A DNA stretch of 64,000 nt from Eonycteris spelaea (GCA_003508835.1 PUFA01000034.1:8458501-8522500); one strand, 5' to 3'. Counted from the stretch's first letter, positions 1 through 11,002 are shown. Translations and numbers: made by a program. The notes: generated from the letters alone by a model not told the origin.

Positions 1-129
1 GCAGAGGTGCTTCTGTCCTTTCCATGTTTGCTTGTCCTCCTGCCAGCCTCGTCTTGGTTGCTAAGACAGTTTCTATGGCAAAGGCCCACTGGCTCAGTGA
101 GGATTACTTACAGTAAATATTTTAAACAG

Positions 130-278
130 ATGAACTTGACCTAGGAGCAGCTGTTTTTCACCAAGCACAAGGCAGCAGTGTACCAGGATCAGATCAGCAA
201 CTTCAGCAGCAACTTAAATCAATCTTGCTACGGGATGCAGTGAGGGACGTTGCCATTGGCATTTGCGGTGAAAAGTAG
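130..278 (+). other. possible terminal coding exon or exon-like remnant
   Basis: An AG dinucleotide at 128-129 could serve as a splice acceptor. The frame after it stays open from 132 to a TAG at 276-278 (48 codons) with a protein-like composition, including a glutamine-rich stretch DQQLQQQLKSILLRD. An in-frame TAA lies just upstream of the AG, so the segment could only be coding if spliced in. A second frame over 152-240 (EQLFFTKHKAAVYQ...) also looks protein-like, which weakens the case for either. The acceptor has a poor pyrimidine tract. AATAAA at 382-387 could be a polyadenylation signal for a short 3' UTR. I do not recognise the protein. It could equally be a 3' UTR, a decayed pseudogene or chance. 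Confidence 0.25.
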
Positions 279-1080
279 CTGAAGTCCGTCCATAGCGTAT
301 GTGTACATTCAGCAACATTCCAGTTTAGTGAAAGGAATATAAGAGCTATTTTATAAAATGGAAGGTTAGCTGACATTTTCCAATAAAAAGATGATGTGAA
401 ATCAGCTGAAGTCCTACTACTGACTGCTTGAGCAGTGAGATTCCTGTTAGATGGTAAGAAAAAAATGGCTGTTACAGGAAAGAAATGTGCCAAAGCTTGG
501 CCCGACTTGATGGTTTATCAAGCAGGTCAAAGGGCAGGTTCTTTTCATCTAGCACAAGAACGGTATAGAGTTTTCAACCAATTTCATAGGCAGTTCTGGG
601 CACCATACATTCTCTCGAGCCATAGACAGATCTATCTATTTTTTGTCGATAAAACAGAAATTACAACTTTCACCCACTGTGTCCATATATTCCTTTCACT
701 GTTGCTAGAAGCCACGTATACCTTGGCCAGAATTTTTTTTTTTTTGTACAGAAAGTGAAGCTGCTCTCAATTAGCATTTGAAAACTTGCAACTTGATATT
801 CAAATACCCAAGCCTCATTATTTCCGTAACTACAGCTCATGTATACTAAGCTCCCCTTCTCTCCAATTTTCATTTTTTACAGTGATAAGACAGCAGTTGC
901 TCTCTTCGTCTTTACAGGTTTTTTTTTTTTTTTGACTTTTCTATCAATTTATGGGACCACCAGTCACCTCCATTGGCCTTTTTCCAAATATACTTTAACT
1001 GCGGTTGTATGAGGACATAAAGAACGATTGCTTAAGTTCAAAGTTCAGAGTTCTCCAGATCACGGCAAGAATCATCTGTG
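279..1080. other. unique sequence, possible 3' UTR-like stretch
   Basis: No known repeat is recognised here. There are two T-runs of 13-15 bases (about 728-743 and 919-933) and an AATAAA at 382-387 on the + strand. The base composition is balanced compared with the AT-rich DNA further in. This would fit an untranslated region if the exon upstream is real, but nothing in the sequence proves it. The 96-107-codon frames on both strands have no recognisable domains. Confidence 0.25.
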
Positions 1081-1195
1081 TCCTCCCTCCTTTATTCATT
1101 TCCAATCAACAAATATTTTTTGATCACCTCCCGTGTGCAAAACAACTGTGGTAGGTGTTAGAGCAGAGAGGGGTGTCAAAGATGACTTACAACGA
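1080..1195 (-). repeat. L2 3'-end fragment, antisense
   Basis: The text runs from a 'tttattcatttccaatcaacaaatattt' start through 'gatcacctcccgtgtgc' and 'ggtaggtgttagag', matching the reverse complement of the L2 LINE 3' end (tail, then 'cacctactatgtgccaggc', then 'taggcgctgggga'). It is short and strongly diverged, as expected of an ancient mammalian L2. Confidence 0.5.
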
Positions 1196-1439
1196 ACTCA
1201 CACTCCAGGAACTTTTGAAAAATACTTCCAGTGTCAGAATATTTTTAATCCTTCCACGATTTCTGCAACTTCTCAAGTTCACTGCAGCATTCTCTAGTAT
1301 TATACTGTAACTAAGTGTGCATGGCTATGGGTGCGAGAATAAGTGTCAAGCTGTATTTCAAGTACGGTATCCATGAAAGTCATGCTTCTGGCTTTTTTTC
1401 TAATTCTGAGTTTAAAAGAATTACAGGACACCCATGCTA

Positions 1440-1725
1440 CAAAATACAACATAGTATTTGAAATCAAAATACAAATGTATATTTAATGATGGGACTATGT
1501 GCATGCTTTATTGTTGGGTGAAGAAAAGTAAATTACAAAATGTATTTCAGGATGATTCCATTGATAAAAATAATCTATAAAAAGCTGCATGTACATTTAC
1601 ATGTTTTAGGTACATGTTTATGTTTACTAAAAGTCTAGAATATTATAGATCAAATGTTGATGATGGTCATCACTGATAGATAACATCACAGAGATTAAGA
1701 ATTTTCTTGACTTTTCCCCCAAGGA
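1440..1725 (+). repeat. L1ME-like 3' UTR fragment, sense
   Basis: 'gttgggtgaagaaaagtaaattacaaaatg' followed by 'aggatgattccattgataaaaa' resembles the 3' region of old L1ME/L1M elements, where a 'gttaagtgaaaaaagcaagttgcagaacaatatg' block precedes 'tatgatcccatttatgtaaaaa'. Divergence is high and the ends are uncertain. Confidence 0.4.
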
Positions 1726-1729
1726 ATTT

Positions 1730-2680
1730 CTATAATGAAATTGAGTGCTTGTGTAAGGAATGGAGGCATAAGCCAGAAATCGAGTTACAGATGTGGAAAC
1801 ATACAGGATTTTGAGAGGGACTCCATGTCATAAAGAGTCTTTCATGTACATACGGGAATCCTCCTCGGGAGTAAATGAGTAAATGAGGGGCCTGGCATCT
1901 CGAAACTTGGCTCCCTTTAATAAAACAATGAGATATCCGTCTCTTCCTGGTGATTACTTTTCCTCTCTAACCCTGATTTCTGAGAACTGAGAATACTCAC
2001 AGTTCTTTCATATTGAAACCTATGCAAGGGGAGCGTGTAGCAAGGAATGGAATAGAGATGACCAGGAAACAGCTCTGAAGCTCTTTGTAAAGTGTTGTAT
2101 AGAGACAGTGTGAGGTGCCCTCTGCCTTGCTCCCAGCTGGGTCTGCTGTTCTCGTAAACACGAGCCATTATTCCAGTTGTCCAGGTCTCCCAGGTTGCCA
2201 CAGGGCTTTGAAAGCTGGGAAAGACTCACCAGCTACAACAACAGTGTTAGTGATAACAAGGATTTTTTCCCCCAAGGCTCTATTCCTGGGCTTGCATACA
2301 TTTGCTCTTTTCAATGAGCCATGTACTATAAATGTCCTTGCTTCCCTTCAGCGTGGCCTGTGTTCCGACTGTCCAGGGGCCTCCAGAAACAGCCAGCAGG
2401 TTGACGGCTGGCTGAAAGCTCCCTCATTATCTTTCACTGTAAATTCCTTTCGTGGGTAATCTCTTGTGCCCTGGATGCAGAGCTACTTTGTATGCGTGCT
2501 GTGAAGTAAAATCTCATAACATGTGAGCTCATTTTCTCATACTTTTCTTCCCGCAACCCCCATTATCCCCACAATGTGACCTCAGCTAATTGTTTCTTTA
2601 ATTAGCATAGCTCAGTTTAAATGACACTAATTGGTGAAGAATGAAAAGTAAAGGATGTTTACATGTTTAAACAAAGAAAA
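1730..2680. other. no gene or repeat recognised
   Basis: Unique-looking sequence. The 94- and 114-codon frames on opposite strands at 1917-2459 overlap each other and show no domains. Around 2575-2660 an AT-rich block with homeodomain-type TAATTAGC cores may be a conserved non-coding element; this cannot be judged from one sequence. Confidence 0.4.
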
Positions 2681-2681
2681 A

Positions 2682-2697
2682 GGTGTGTGTGGTGTGT

Positions 2698-2733
<36 letters not shown>

Positions 2734-2745
2734 GGTGTGGTGTGT
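2682..2745. repeat. (TG)n microsatellite with GGTGTG interruptions
   Basis: About 64 bases of TG dinucleotides. The central perfect tract lies at roughly 2700-2732 and is flanked on both sides by GGTGTG variants, a mirror-like pattern expected of a degenerating and re-expanding dinucleotide tract. Confidence 0.95.
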
Positions 2746-3079
2746 CAGAAAAGCACATTTGAAAAATTAGTACTGAAAAGTATGTTTTATGTTGTAAGGG
2801 ATTGCCTTCATTACTTTTTCCTTAAAAAAATAAAATAAAATTGCTCTTTTCTATAATTTTTACTCAAAAGGTGCTTCTAAGACTCTTGCGGAATCATCAA
2901 AATATAAATATATAGTATATCACTTTCTGTAGAGCAATGACTATTTAAATTAAACTTGGTATACTATTCTCCAGTTACATATGCAAAAACCTCAAGCTCA
3001 TACCAGATCATTTTCCTATAATCTATATGTTTCTTTGCAGTAGCACTAGAAAGACTCTGCATTAAAATCTTCCGCTTAA

Positions 3080-3665
3080 AGAAGGCTGGGCTTCTATAAC
3101 GGTTATTATTCTCTCCTTTCCTGCCCCTCCCTCTCCGGATGGGCCGTAGTGATGCTGAAACTGGAGGTGACCAAGTCTGGGACTCATGCTGCCTCCGCCA
3201 CTCAGCCAACAGACTGACACAGGAGTTGGGATGTTGAGAAGAAAGCATTTATTGTCATGGCACTGGTGATCTGAGAAGGCAGCAGGTTAACACCTTCAGG
3301 AACTGCCTTGCTTCCTCAGACTGGCTTAGGGTGTTTAAAGGAAAACCTGGGCGTTATTCCAGGGTCTGCATAATGGTTCAGGAAATTTGTTATGCTTCAT
3401 GGAGCTGTCCCCCTGGCAATGTGGTTCTCTGGTGGCGTTAGCAACCCAAGAACAAAGATGGGAGTACTCTGGAAGGGATGCTGATCATAGAAGGATTGTG
3501 ATCAGTAAGCATAAGGTCATTAATCATAAGTTTCAGGGCAACTTTCTGTGGCTGGGGATGTTCTAAGCTCTAGGTCAAGCTACTGGGGACAATCTATTGT
3601 TAATCTATAAGGCAAGGAAAAGTGAAGCCAGGGACGCTGTGAGGCTTCTACTACTGAGGTCCCAA
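3080..3665 (-). mobile_element. probable solo LTR-like block, antisense
   Basis: This stretch is more GC-balanced than its surroundings, and its antisense strand carries an AATAAA (tttatt at 3248-3253 on +) as in an LTR R region. The 'cagcaggttaacaccttcaggaactgcc' and 'tgcataatggttcaggaaatttg' blocks have the look of an ERV LTR. No subfamily is assigned, the boundaries are approximate, and no flanking target duplication was identified. The sequence ends directly against an L1 3' end. Confidence 0.35.
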
Positions 3666-3686
3666 CTGAGCCCTTCTTTAGTAGCA

Positions 3687-3866
3687 TTTTTTAAAAATTT
3701 TATTTTTCAATTACAGTTAACATACAACGGATATTGGTTTCAGGTGTATAACATAATGATTAGACATTTATATAACTTACAAAGTGATCACCCCAATAAG
3801 TCTAGTACCCATCTGACACCATCCACAGTTAACTACACTATTATTGACTATATTTCTTATGGAGAG
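3687..3866 (-). repeat. L1 3' UTR end, antisense
   Basis: Starting at the T-rich 'ttttttaaaaattttatttttcaattacag', the sequence continues with 'ttggtttcaggtgtataacataatgattagacattta' and 'aagtgatcaccccaataagtctagtacccatctgacacc'. This is the reverse complement of the 3' UTR of L1MA9-like elements found in laurasiatherian mammals. Divergence is moderate. It contributes the 98-codon frame on +, which is not a gene. Confidence 0.85.
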
Positions 3867-4020
3867 TGGTGGCATTTCTCTGGGCCATGGTAACTGGGAG
3901 AAGAGTGTTGAAATTCACAAGCAAAGGAGGTGAAACCTGGAGCCATCGAGACAGTAGCTACCGTGGATGTGCTCTCTGTCTCTCTCGTAGGGATGGAGTG
4001 CTAGGAAGACTGGAGCCGGA

Positions 4021-4400
4021 TAGGCAAAGTGTGATATAGTCATACGACAGAATACTGTTCAGAAATTAGAAAGACTGAAATGCTGACACACGCTATAACA
4101 TGGATGAACCAACATTGTGCCAGACACAAAAGATCACGCATTGTATGACTCCATTTACATGAAATCGAGGAAAGACAAATTTATAGAGATAGAAAGTAGA
4201 ATAGTGCTTACCTGAGCTGCAGAGGGAAGGGGAGTGGCAGGTATAGGCACAAGGGATCTTGGTGGGGTTATAAAATGTTCTAAAATTGGATCATAATGAT
4301 GGTTGCACAAGTCTGTAGGTTTACTGAAAATCACTGAATTGTACATTGAAGATGAATAAATTTTAGGGTATATAAATTAAACCATTAAAGCTGTTTTAAG
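4021..4400 (+). repeat. L1M 3' end, sense
   Basis: It contains the hallmark end of ORF2/3' UTR text: 'aacatggatgaacc', 'cattgtatgactccatttacatgaaat', 'tcataatgatggttgcacaa' and 'gaattgtacattgaagatgaataaattttagggtatataaatta', then an A-rich tail. The family is an old mammalian L1M. No open ORF2 remains. Confidence 0.85.
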
Positions 4401-4409
4401 AAATTGGAA

Positions 4410-5297
4410 ATAAATTTCAAATGGAAATAAAGAAGGCCTGGCTGGAGTTCTGTCTGGGGAAAGTTCCACGGGGTGATGCTTGCTTGGATGGTCCAGCTGG
4501 ACCAGCTTTGCTCTCTGCGGGGCAAAGCTCACATCTTGTTGCTCCTTGCTGAATTTTTCATATCAGCTTTACTGGAAAATAAAGACAAGGTATTTCAAGA
4601 TGCTCAAGATACGAAGATAATTCGATGTCTTTGATTTTTTTTTTTTTTTTTTTTGTCCTGAAGGAGGTCTGCCATATGGGAGCATCAGATAAGTAAATAA
4701 TCCATGAAGAATGGCCAGAACTCAGGAGATGTGTTCTGCCAGGGGAGCTCAGAGAGGCTTTGGCAGAGGTGGTTGCCTTTGGGCTGAGTGTCAATGAATG
4801 AGAAGTAAATGGCAGGAGAAAGGTAAAGTAGATGATAACTGGTTTTTGGGTTTTGGTTTTTTGTTTTTTTGCATGCCACCCTTCCTCATTTAACGACTCA
4901 TGGCCTCCCCCTCTCCTCTCACTCACCTCCACAATCTCCTATCAAGGTTGAGTCCTGATTCGAGGCTGGTGATCAGGGGGAGTCATGTCTGGCACAGTGC
5001 TGGACTCAGGGGTAGGTACAGGGCTGAAGCAATGCTGATCAGAATTCTCACTGAGACTTAATTTAATTGGTTTTTGAGTATCAAAAGTCATAATCGTGAG
5101 TTTCTTGGGTACCAGCTGACATAGACATGTTCTCTTCTGCATTTAGAAGGCCTGGCGATGGAATGAGGGTACTGGCAGAAATGCAGAACAGAGGTAGGTG
5201 ATAAAGTCACAGAAAGGGGGAGGGGTGTAGTTAGCTCATGACATCGTTCAAACCCCTGCACGACAATGACTTACGCAGTAAACACCGCCCCCCACAC

Positions 5298-5346
<49 letters not shown>

Positions 5347-6285
5347 GCTTTTTAAAAAAAAAACCTTATTTACTTTGGGTTGAGTTTCTGTTCCCTCTAC
5401 TCTGGAAGTCTTCGCTAATACGAAGCCCTCATGCTTGGGAAGAATGCCCTGTATTTGAACCCACAGACAGAATGGCAGTTGGCTCTTTAGGGGTTGGTGC
5501 TGCACAGGTGACAAGCAGCAACCTGTCAACTGCTTCAACTGGGGCTGTGCTTGTCAGTGGTTCTGATATGTGTCATCCCTATTATTCTGCTTAACCTCTC
5601 TTAAGTCTTTGCAGTCCTGAGTCACTGGGGAGGGGAAGGACCTCATTGCTATGAGAAAATGAGGAAAAATACAAGATCCTTCCCAGTCTCGGATGTGGCT
5701 CTTCCTTAGGGATATTGGTAGCATCTGCGGCAGGCACCATACTACATTTTCTTAATGACATTTAGTTGCATATGTTCCTCTTCCTTCATAAACGGCATCC
5801 AAGAGGCAGCTGCCAGGGTTTGTCTTCTCCACAAACATATTGAAAAGTGATTTTTTTCCCCTCTTTTTCACTGATCTTAGAGAGGCCCATGGCAGGAGCT
5901 AGAAGAACTCAAAAAATACCTTTTGCCCTTGAAATCAACCCTGAAGCAAGAAGCCATTGCAATTTCCAATGCGATCACTTGAAACCTAGGAACCCCCAGA
6001 ACAGGTGGCGATAAAGTTCCTTTTCTGGCAGCTGAGGGTGGGACTTTTTCACTCCTTGCACAATCCAAAGGAATAGATGTCTTTTTTGTTTTCTGGATTT
6101 GCCCTGAGTGTAAAGTGCTTTGAATTTAGGTAGAGATATTTAGTTTTCAACCTGGGTTCTCCGGTGTTCCCCATTTTTAGTCAAACTGGTGGTGGCAGTT
6201 TTATTATTGATTAGTGAAGTGTTGACTAAGAAATGGGTCATCTTATTCTGTCAAGGCAAACTCCAGCAACCGCACTGGGATTGAC
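4410..6285. other. mostly unclassified unique sequence with simple repeats
   Basis: No gene is seen. Internal features are a T-run at 4635-4654, a T/G-rich stretch near 4845-4870 and the (CA)n tract annotated separately. The 124-codon minus-strand frame at 4558-4932 reads through the T-run (translated as polylysine) and is not gene-like. Confidence 0.5.
5299..5344. repeat. (CA)n microsatellite
   Basis: About 23 near-perfect CA units preceded by a C-rich lead (CGCCCCCCACACAAC) and followed by CCCGC and an A-run. The tract is long and pure, so it is probably polymorphic. It produces the poly-His/Thr and poly-Cys/Val frames on the two strands, which are artefacts. Confidence 0.97.
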
Positions 6286-6370
6286 CAGTGCTTTTCAATG
6301 TTTGCACTATGGACTACTTTCATCGAAATCACCAACATTCTTATTAAACGACTGAGTCTTGGGCTTTATC
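6286..6370. mobile_element. MER5-like hAT-Charlie half element (left part)
   Basis: 'accagtgcttttcaatgtttgcac...gaaatcacc' resembles one terminal half of the MER5A palindromic hAT-Charlie element ('cagtggttctcaaccttggctgcacattagaatcacctgg'). The complementary other half appears at about 7150-7238, with LTR sequence between them. Confidence 0.45.
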
Positions 6371-6388
6371 TAAGAACAACCGGAAGTG

Positions 6389-7145
6389 TGTGGTATTGTG
6401 ATTTTAAATAAATATTTATTTGGTTATTCAGATAACCAAACTATATCTCTTATGTACATTTGATCTCCATCCATGGTTCCTGGCTCACAGCTCCCCAAGC
6501 CCTTGGAATTTCTTGAGTGATACAAGTGAACCGACCAGGAGTAGAGGGTGGTCACTTTCAGAGGCACAACTCCTGACTGGGAAGGTGAGAGGGGCTGGAG
6601 GTTGTATCATTTGCCAATGGCCAATGGTTTAATCAATCATGCCTATGTAATGAAACCTCCTTAAGAACCTAAAAAAACCCAGGTTTAGAGCATTTCTGGG
6701 TTGGTGAACACGTGAAGGTGCTGAGAGAGCAGCATGCCCGGAGAGGGCATGGAAGCTCCGAGCCCTTTCCCCACAGCTTTTCCTAGGCATCTCTCCCATC
6801 TGGTTCTTCCTGAGTTCAATCCTTTTATAATAAACTGGTAATTCAGCAAGACAAATGTCTCTTTGGGTTCTGTGAGCCACTCTAGCAAATTAATGAAACC
6901 CAAAGAAGAGGGCCTTGGAGCCTCCAATCTATAACCAGTCGGTCAGAAGCACAGGTGATAACCTGGGCTGGCCACAGGCATCTGAAGCTGTGTGGGGTGG
7001 AGGGCAGTCTTGTAGGATTGAGTCCTTAACCTGTGGAATCTGATGCTATCTCTGTGTAGAGAGTGTCAGAATTGAGTTAAATTTTGGACACACGGCTGAT
7101 GTGGAAGCACTCTTTGGGGTTGGTTGTATATACTAGGATTGTTGA
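6389..7145 (+). mobile_element. ERV LTR (probably ERVL-class), sense
   Basis: It begins 'tgtggtattgtgattttaaata' and continues with 'ctcttatgtacatttgat', 'ccaatggccaatggtttaatcaatcatgcctatgtaatgaa', 'gagagggcatggaagctccgagccc', 'cttttataataaactggtaa' (polyadenylation region), 'ctctagcaaattaatgaaaccc' and 'gggcagtcttgtaggattgagtccttaacctgtgg'. I recognise this as a common eutherian ERV LTR family but cannot name the subfamily confidently. It looks like a solo LTR, since no internal viral sequence follows. It appears to split a MER5-like element. The 3' boundary is uncertain (7105-7145). Confidence 0.75.
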
Positions 7146-7149
7146 CCAG

Positions 7150-7238
7150 AATCTTTAGGGTGTCTCTTGAAAAATGGATTGTAAACAAACCCTCCAGGTG
7201 ATTCTGATGCACATTAATCATTGAGAACAACTAGCTGA
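7150..7238. mobile_element. MER5-like hAT-Charlie half element (right part)
   Basis: 'ccctccaggtgattctgatgcacattaatcattgagaacaact' matches the closing half of MER5A ('ccccaggtgattctaatgtgcagccaaggttgagaaccactg'). With 6286-6370 it forms one DNA transposon interrupted by the LTR. Confidence 0.6.
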
Positions 7239-7239
7239 C

Positions 7240-8980
7240 ACCCTGCTAAGGGGCTCATAATTTAGGATAGAGAACTCAAGACATGTTGCTCTCTGAATAA
7301 AAATTTCTTGTGTTCACTCACAAAGGGGGTCTCTAGAACCACACTTTTAATCTAAAAAGCACAGGAGCTGCAGAAGTCCCCACCACACACCATCAGAAGG
7401 GTAGGCGATGCTAACATTTTTCAAATAGGGTGAAGGGACAAGCTTAGTCATTTCTGAGAGCAAGCTTTTGTGGCTCTTAAAAATGCCCTTGGGATGTCAG
7501 CAGCTGGAGAACTTCACAAGTAGCAGAGATGCAATGATCCTAATACTTTGACTTCAAATCCTGGATTTGGGTGAACGTTCGTGAAATGAAATTCGTTACC
7601 TTAAACACAAATGCTTCACTTTGTTTTCTTCCTTTCCATATCAGGGCATGGAGACATGCAAAATTCAGGAACCAGAAAAACAAAAAGTACTGAAATATTC
7701 CATAACTCTCTGCCTTCTTATGATCAAGCAGATTCACAGTATTCAAGCTCTGGAGGTATTTTCTGTCCGTGAAGCAAAAGAAGCCCGCTCTGTCAAGGCA
7801 ATATCTAAATCACAGTGGTTTTCAGCTTCTCAAACAGGCACACGCACAAAGGAAAAAAACCAAAAAACGAAAACAAAAAAAAACAAAAAAAGCCTCTTCC
7901 CATGAAGAAGCAGTCAAGGTCTGATAATGAAAATGACAGCCGGATGGCTGTTGACACTGCATTTTCCCTTGAGTTTGCCTGATTTTTTTTTTCCCTGTGA
8001 ATGACTAATGGAGAGGCAGCTGCTGAAGCAAATAGAATTCAAAACCCTATTAATATTGGTGACTCATCGGCCGGATTCTTTCCCCATGTCTGAAAACGTC
8101 AGGAAATTAAATAGGCACCATGGCATCTCCGGGGGACAAATCTCGAGTCAGGACCATAACCATTTCTAAATATTCTTGGCCTCATTTGGAAATTCGCTGT
8201 CACCTGGGATGTGGCCTGGTTTGTAGTCCCATCCACGGAGGCAGGACAGACTATTAATCTCACCTCAGTGAAGCTGGAATTGTGAAGTTCACTGTCACGT
8301 GGAGGATGGGGCAACTACACGTGTCCTGGTCTTGACTTCCTTAGAGCAGAAGGGAAGAGGACAGACAGTAGGCAAGAACTGAAGCTACCTGGGCCCCTCA
8401 TTTAACTGAATATACACGTGTCCTAAGTCTTAGAAATGTCTGAATAATTGTTTTAATTTTATTCTTTCCCTGGAGGTTTAATACTAATGATTAGCTTCCT
8501 AGTCACTTGAAACAAATCCTATAATCTTATTTTAATGTAGCTGGCTTTTCAGCCTACAATATGGGGACCAGTCACTCTGTGTGTATAAGATAAACAAAAT
8601 ACATATCTTTGGAAAATAAAATTTCAAATCCTTATTGCAAAACTGGAATGATAAACATATCTAGAATGGTAATGGCTCATACAGTTGTCAGGTTATTTAT
8701 TAAAGTGACTCTTGGATATAATTCATTTAATAAACTTATTTTTTGATTAGGTTTCCAACCAGGAGCATGGATGATATGAATCACTAGGGAGAATTCCTGT
8801 TCAGAAGGAAAAAAGATACATATATAAACATCTGCACCAGAATGTGGGCTATGGGAATCAGGTCACAGAAATAGGAATAGCAACTCATAGATCTAAGAAG
8901 AAGTAATATTTAGGCAAGGAGGAACCAAGTAAAAAGTGGGTCCTCAACAATTCCTTGAAGAAGGTGTCATAAGTATCATC
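7240..8980. other. no gene or confident repeat recognised
   Basis: Unique-looking DNA. An A-rich simple tract lies at 7848-7892 (AAACAAAAAAC type). The frames at 7540-7905 and 8099-8314 have no recognisable domains. Confidence 0.4.
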
Positions 8981-8984
8981 ACTT

Positions 8985-9070
8985 CTTTAAGCAGTGGGCC
9001 CACATTTACATACTCTCTAAGTGGCAGTGCCCATGCTCCTAACCATTATACTATTCTACCTCTAACAGCA
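8985..9070 (-). repeat. MIR fragment, antisense
   Basis: 'aagtggcagtgcccatgctcctaaccattatactattctacctct' is the reverse complement of the 5' part of MIR (5' 'acagtatagcatagtggttaagagcac' in sense). The element is short and old. Confidence 0.6.
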
Positions 9071-9154
9071 GTAAGGGTTACCTGCAGGGAGTGGTAATAC
9101 ACACAAGCACATTGTTTTGGAACCATGTTTTTGAGTTCCATAGTCATAGTCTGC

Positions 9155-9425
9155 TACATTATTGCTGGACAGAAGAAAACTCTGTAATCCTGATGCTGCA
9201 TCAAAGAGGAAGAATTCATCTAGGCTCACTCATATCTGTGGTCAGCTGTTCCAGGTGTGGGGAGCCTCATCTGGACGACTCAGCTCTGTTTCATGTGTTA
9301 TTTCATCCACCTTTCTTAGGCAAAGGCAGAGGAGCAAGAAGGAGAGCAGAGAGTGGAAGGTCTTTGGAGGCCTTGGCTCAGAACTGGTCATTACTTCCAC
9401 ACTCTGTTGGCCAAGTGAGTTTAAA
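9155..9425 (-). mobile_element. MaLR-like LTR, antisense
   Basis: Blocks 'aggctcactcatatctgtggtcagctg', 'cgactcagctctgtttcatgtgtta' and 'ggaggccttggctcagaactggtcattacttccacactctgttggcc' match a eutherian LTR family that also occurs at 58650-59110. There the same order of blocks reads 'ggctcactctgaagtctgcgatcagctg ... tttagaggcttacagtcagaaatggcatggcatcacttctgcc'. The assignment to ERVL-MaLR is my inference. The 121- and 109-codon frames here are repeat-derived. Confidence 0.55.
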
Positions 9426-9429
9426 GCCA

Positions 9430-10995
9430 GCCCAGGTTCTCCAGCCATCTATCTGAACTTTAACCCTAATGCTAACTCTACCCCTTTCTAGGCACTATCA
9501 CTTCTGCTTCTAGTTGCATCCTCTGTCACTTCCACCTGTCAGTAGTCAGTCTGGCTCTTACTTTCTGCTGGGTCACTTCCCCTTCCTTAGTCTTCTTACA
9601 TCTTTAGAGCCACCTGCTCCCTGTTATACCCCTCCTAATTGCCCCAGGGTTAAGAAGTAGGAGAGAAGACTCTAGGTCTTGACTGGAGGAACTTTAAAGT
9701 CGTACGGCAGTGGGTAAACACAGGGAGGAGTGAGAATGATGGAGCCATTTTTGCAAACCATCTACCATGGAGAATAGCTGAACAGTAAGACTCGCTTTGC
9801 TATGTGATTTATGACCACTATTTTTCTTACGATTTCTACTTACACACTAAAATATTTCCCATAATTTGATTCTAGTTTCTTGCCTTTATTTCAGATTTGG
9901 AAATCAAGCAAAAAACTTTTTACTTTATAAATTTACTATTTGATGTTTTCTGTCACTTCTAATTGAAAAGATATTGCACTTTAAAAAATTGTGAAGTTTG
10001 AGATAACCCAGGGGACTTATTTTAAGTTACACTAGGAGCTCTATGGGACATACTTCACAGTTGCAATATAAACACAGTGAAAAATGTACACTTTATTTTT
10101 TTTCCTTCTTGGGAAGCTCATTATTATTTCCATTTCATTGTTTTCAATGTAATTGAAAATGGTCAATTTTATATTCCTCTACAGTAAACAAATTGAGTGG
10201 AAAATGTTAAATTTAGCTTTTTCTTCTGCTTGATAACATTTGTATTGTAAATCATTGATAGTAAATAAACTGCTTAGACTATTAAATCAGAGGATTATAG
10301 AATATTTGTATTTCTCACATATAATTTAAATCTCATTTTTTTTTCAAAAAAACTTCTAATAATTTATAATAAAATATATATAGTAAGTTCTTCAAAATAA
10401 TTGTAGAAGCATAAAGAGAACGCCAAAATGAAAGTAAAAAAAATCTGAGCCAATAAAATTACTGTAAATTATTATTCAAGTAGACTTTATGCCTCAGAAT
10501 CAGAAAGAAACAATTAAACCTCTAGATTAGGAATGCTTAATTCATTCTCTAAAGCAGTGATCTTACACAAGGGTTAATAGCACGATAGTGTCACAAGTAA
10601 TTTGTTGTTATTAACTGTTAAGATTGTTGAATTGTTTCTTTTTAAAAATATAGATAGGAAAGATTTATCCCCTTACTTTCTTGGATAGGAAAGAAAAGCA
10701 TGTGTGTATAACCAGGTTCCTGTTATTTATCTATAGGGGTTTGGCTACATATAAAATGTAAAAGTCATAAAGTGGTAGAAAGTGTAAAAGCCATTCCTCC
10801 AAATGGGGGATTCTTTGCCAATGATCAGTTAATGCATATTCGTTCTTTACATAATTTAAGATCCTGGGAGAATATTTTGAACTTTTAGAATGTCACAGCT
10901 GTGCAAGGACCACCTATAAGGGGAGGAAGTATTGGTCAGCAGCAGTAGATAGAAAAATATTAATGATATCACTACTATCTTGAATAAAACACTTC
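9430..10995. other. AT-rich unique sequence, possible conserved non-coding element
   Basis: No repeat is recognised. From about 9990 to 10700 the sequence is very AT-rich with many short ATTTA/TAAT/AATT motifs and no stop-free frames, typical of the texture of deeply conserved non-coding elements in gene deserts. Conservation cannot be tested here. Confidence 0.3.
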
Positions 10996-11002
10996 TTTAA
11001 AA

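Noticed and set aside
435..758. 107-codon frame on +
   Set aside because: Low-complexity ends (runs of Lys and Phe), no recognisable domain, and overlap with a 96-codon frame on the other strand. Looks like chance.
4635..4654. T-run as a transcription terminator
   Set aside because: No Pol III gene with A/B boxes precedes it, and such runs are common in mammalian intergenic DNA.
4558..4932. 124-codon minus frame, the longest in the window
   Set aside because: It reads through a T-run as polylysine, has no domain, and lacks any gene context.
5238..5594. 118-codon frame with a His/Thr run
   Set aside because: The run is the (CA)n microsatellite translated; the antisense frame shows the matching Cys/Val run.
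9091..9491. 121- and 109-codon frames
   Set aside because: They lie inside an antisense MaLR-like LTR and overlap each other.
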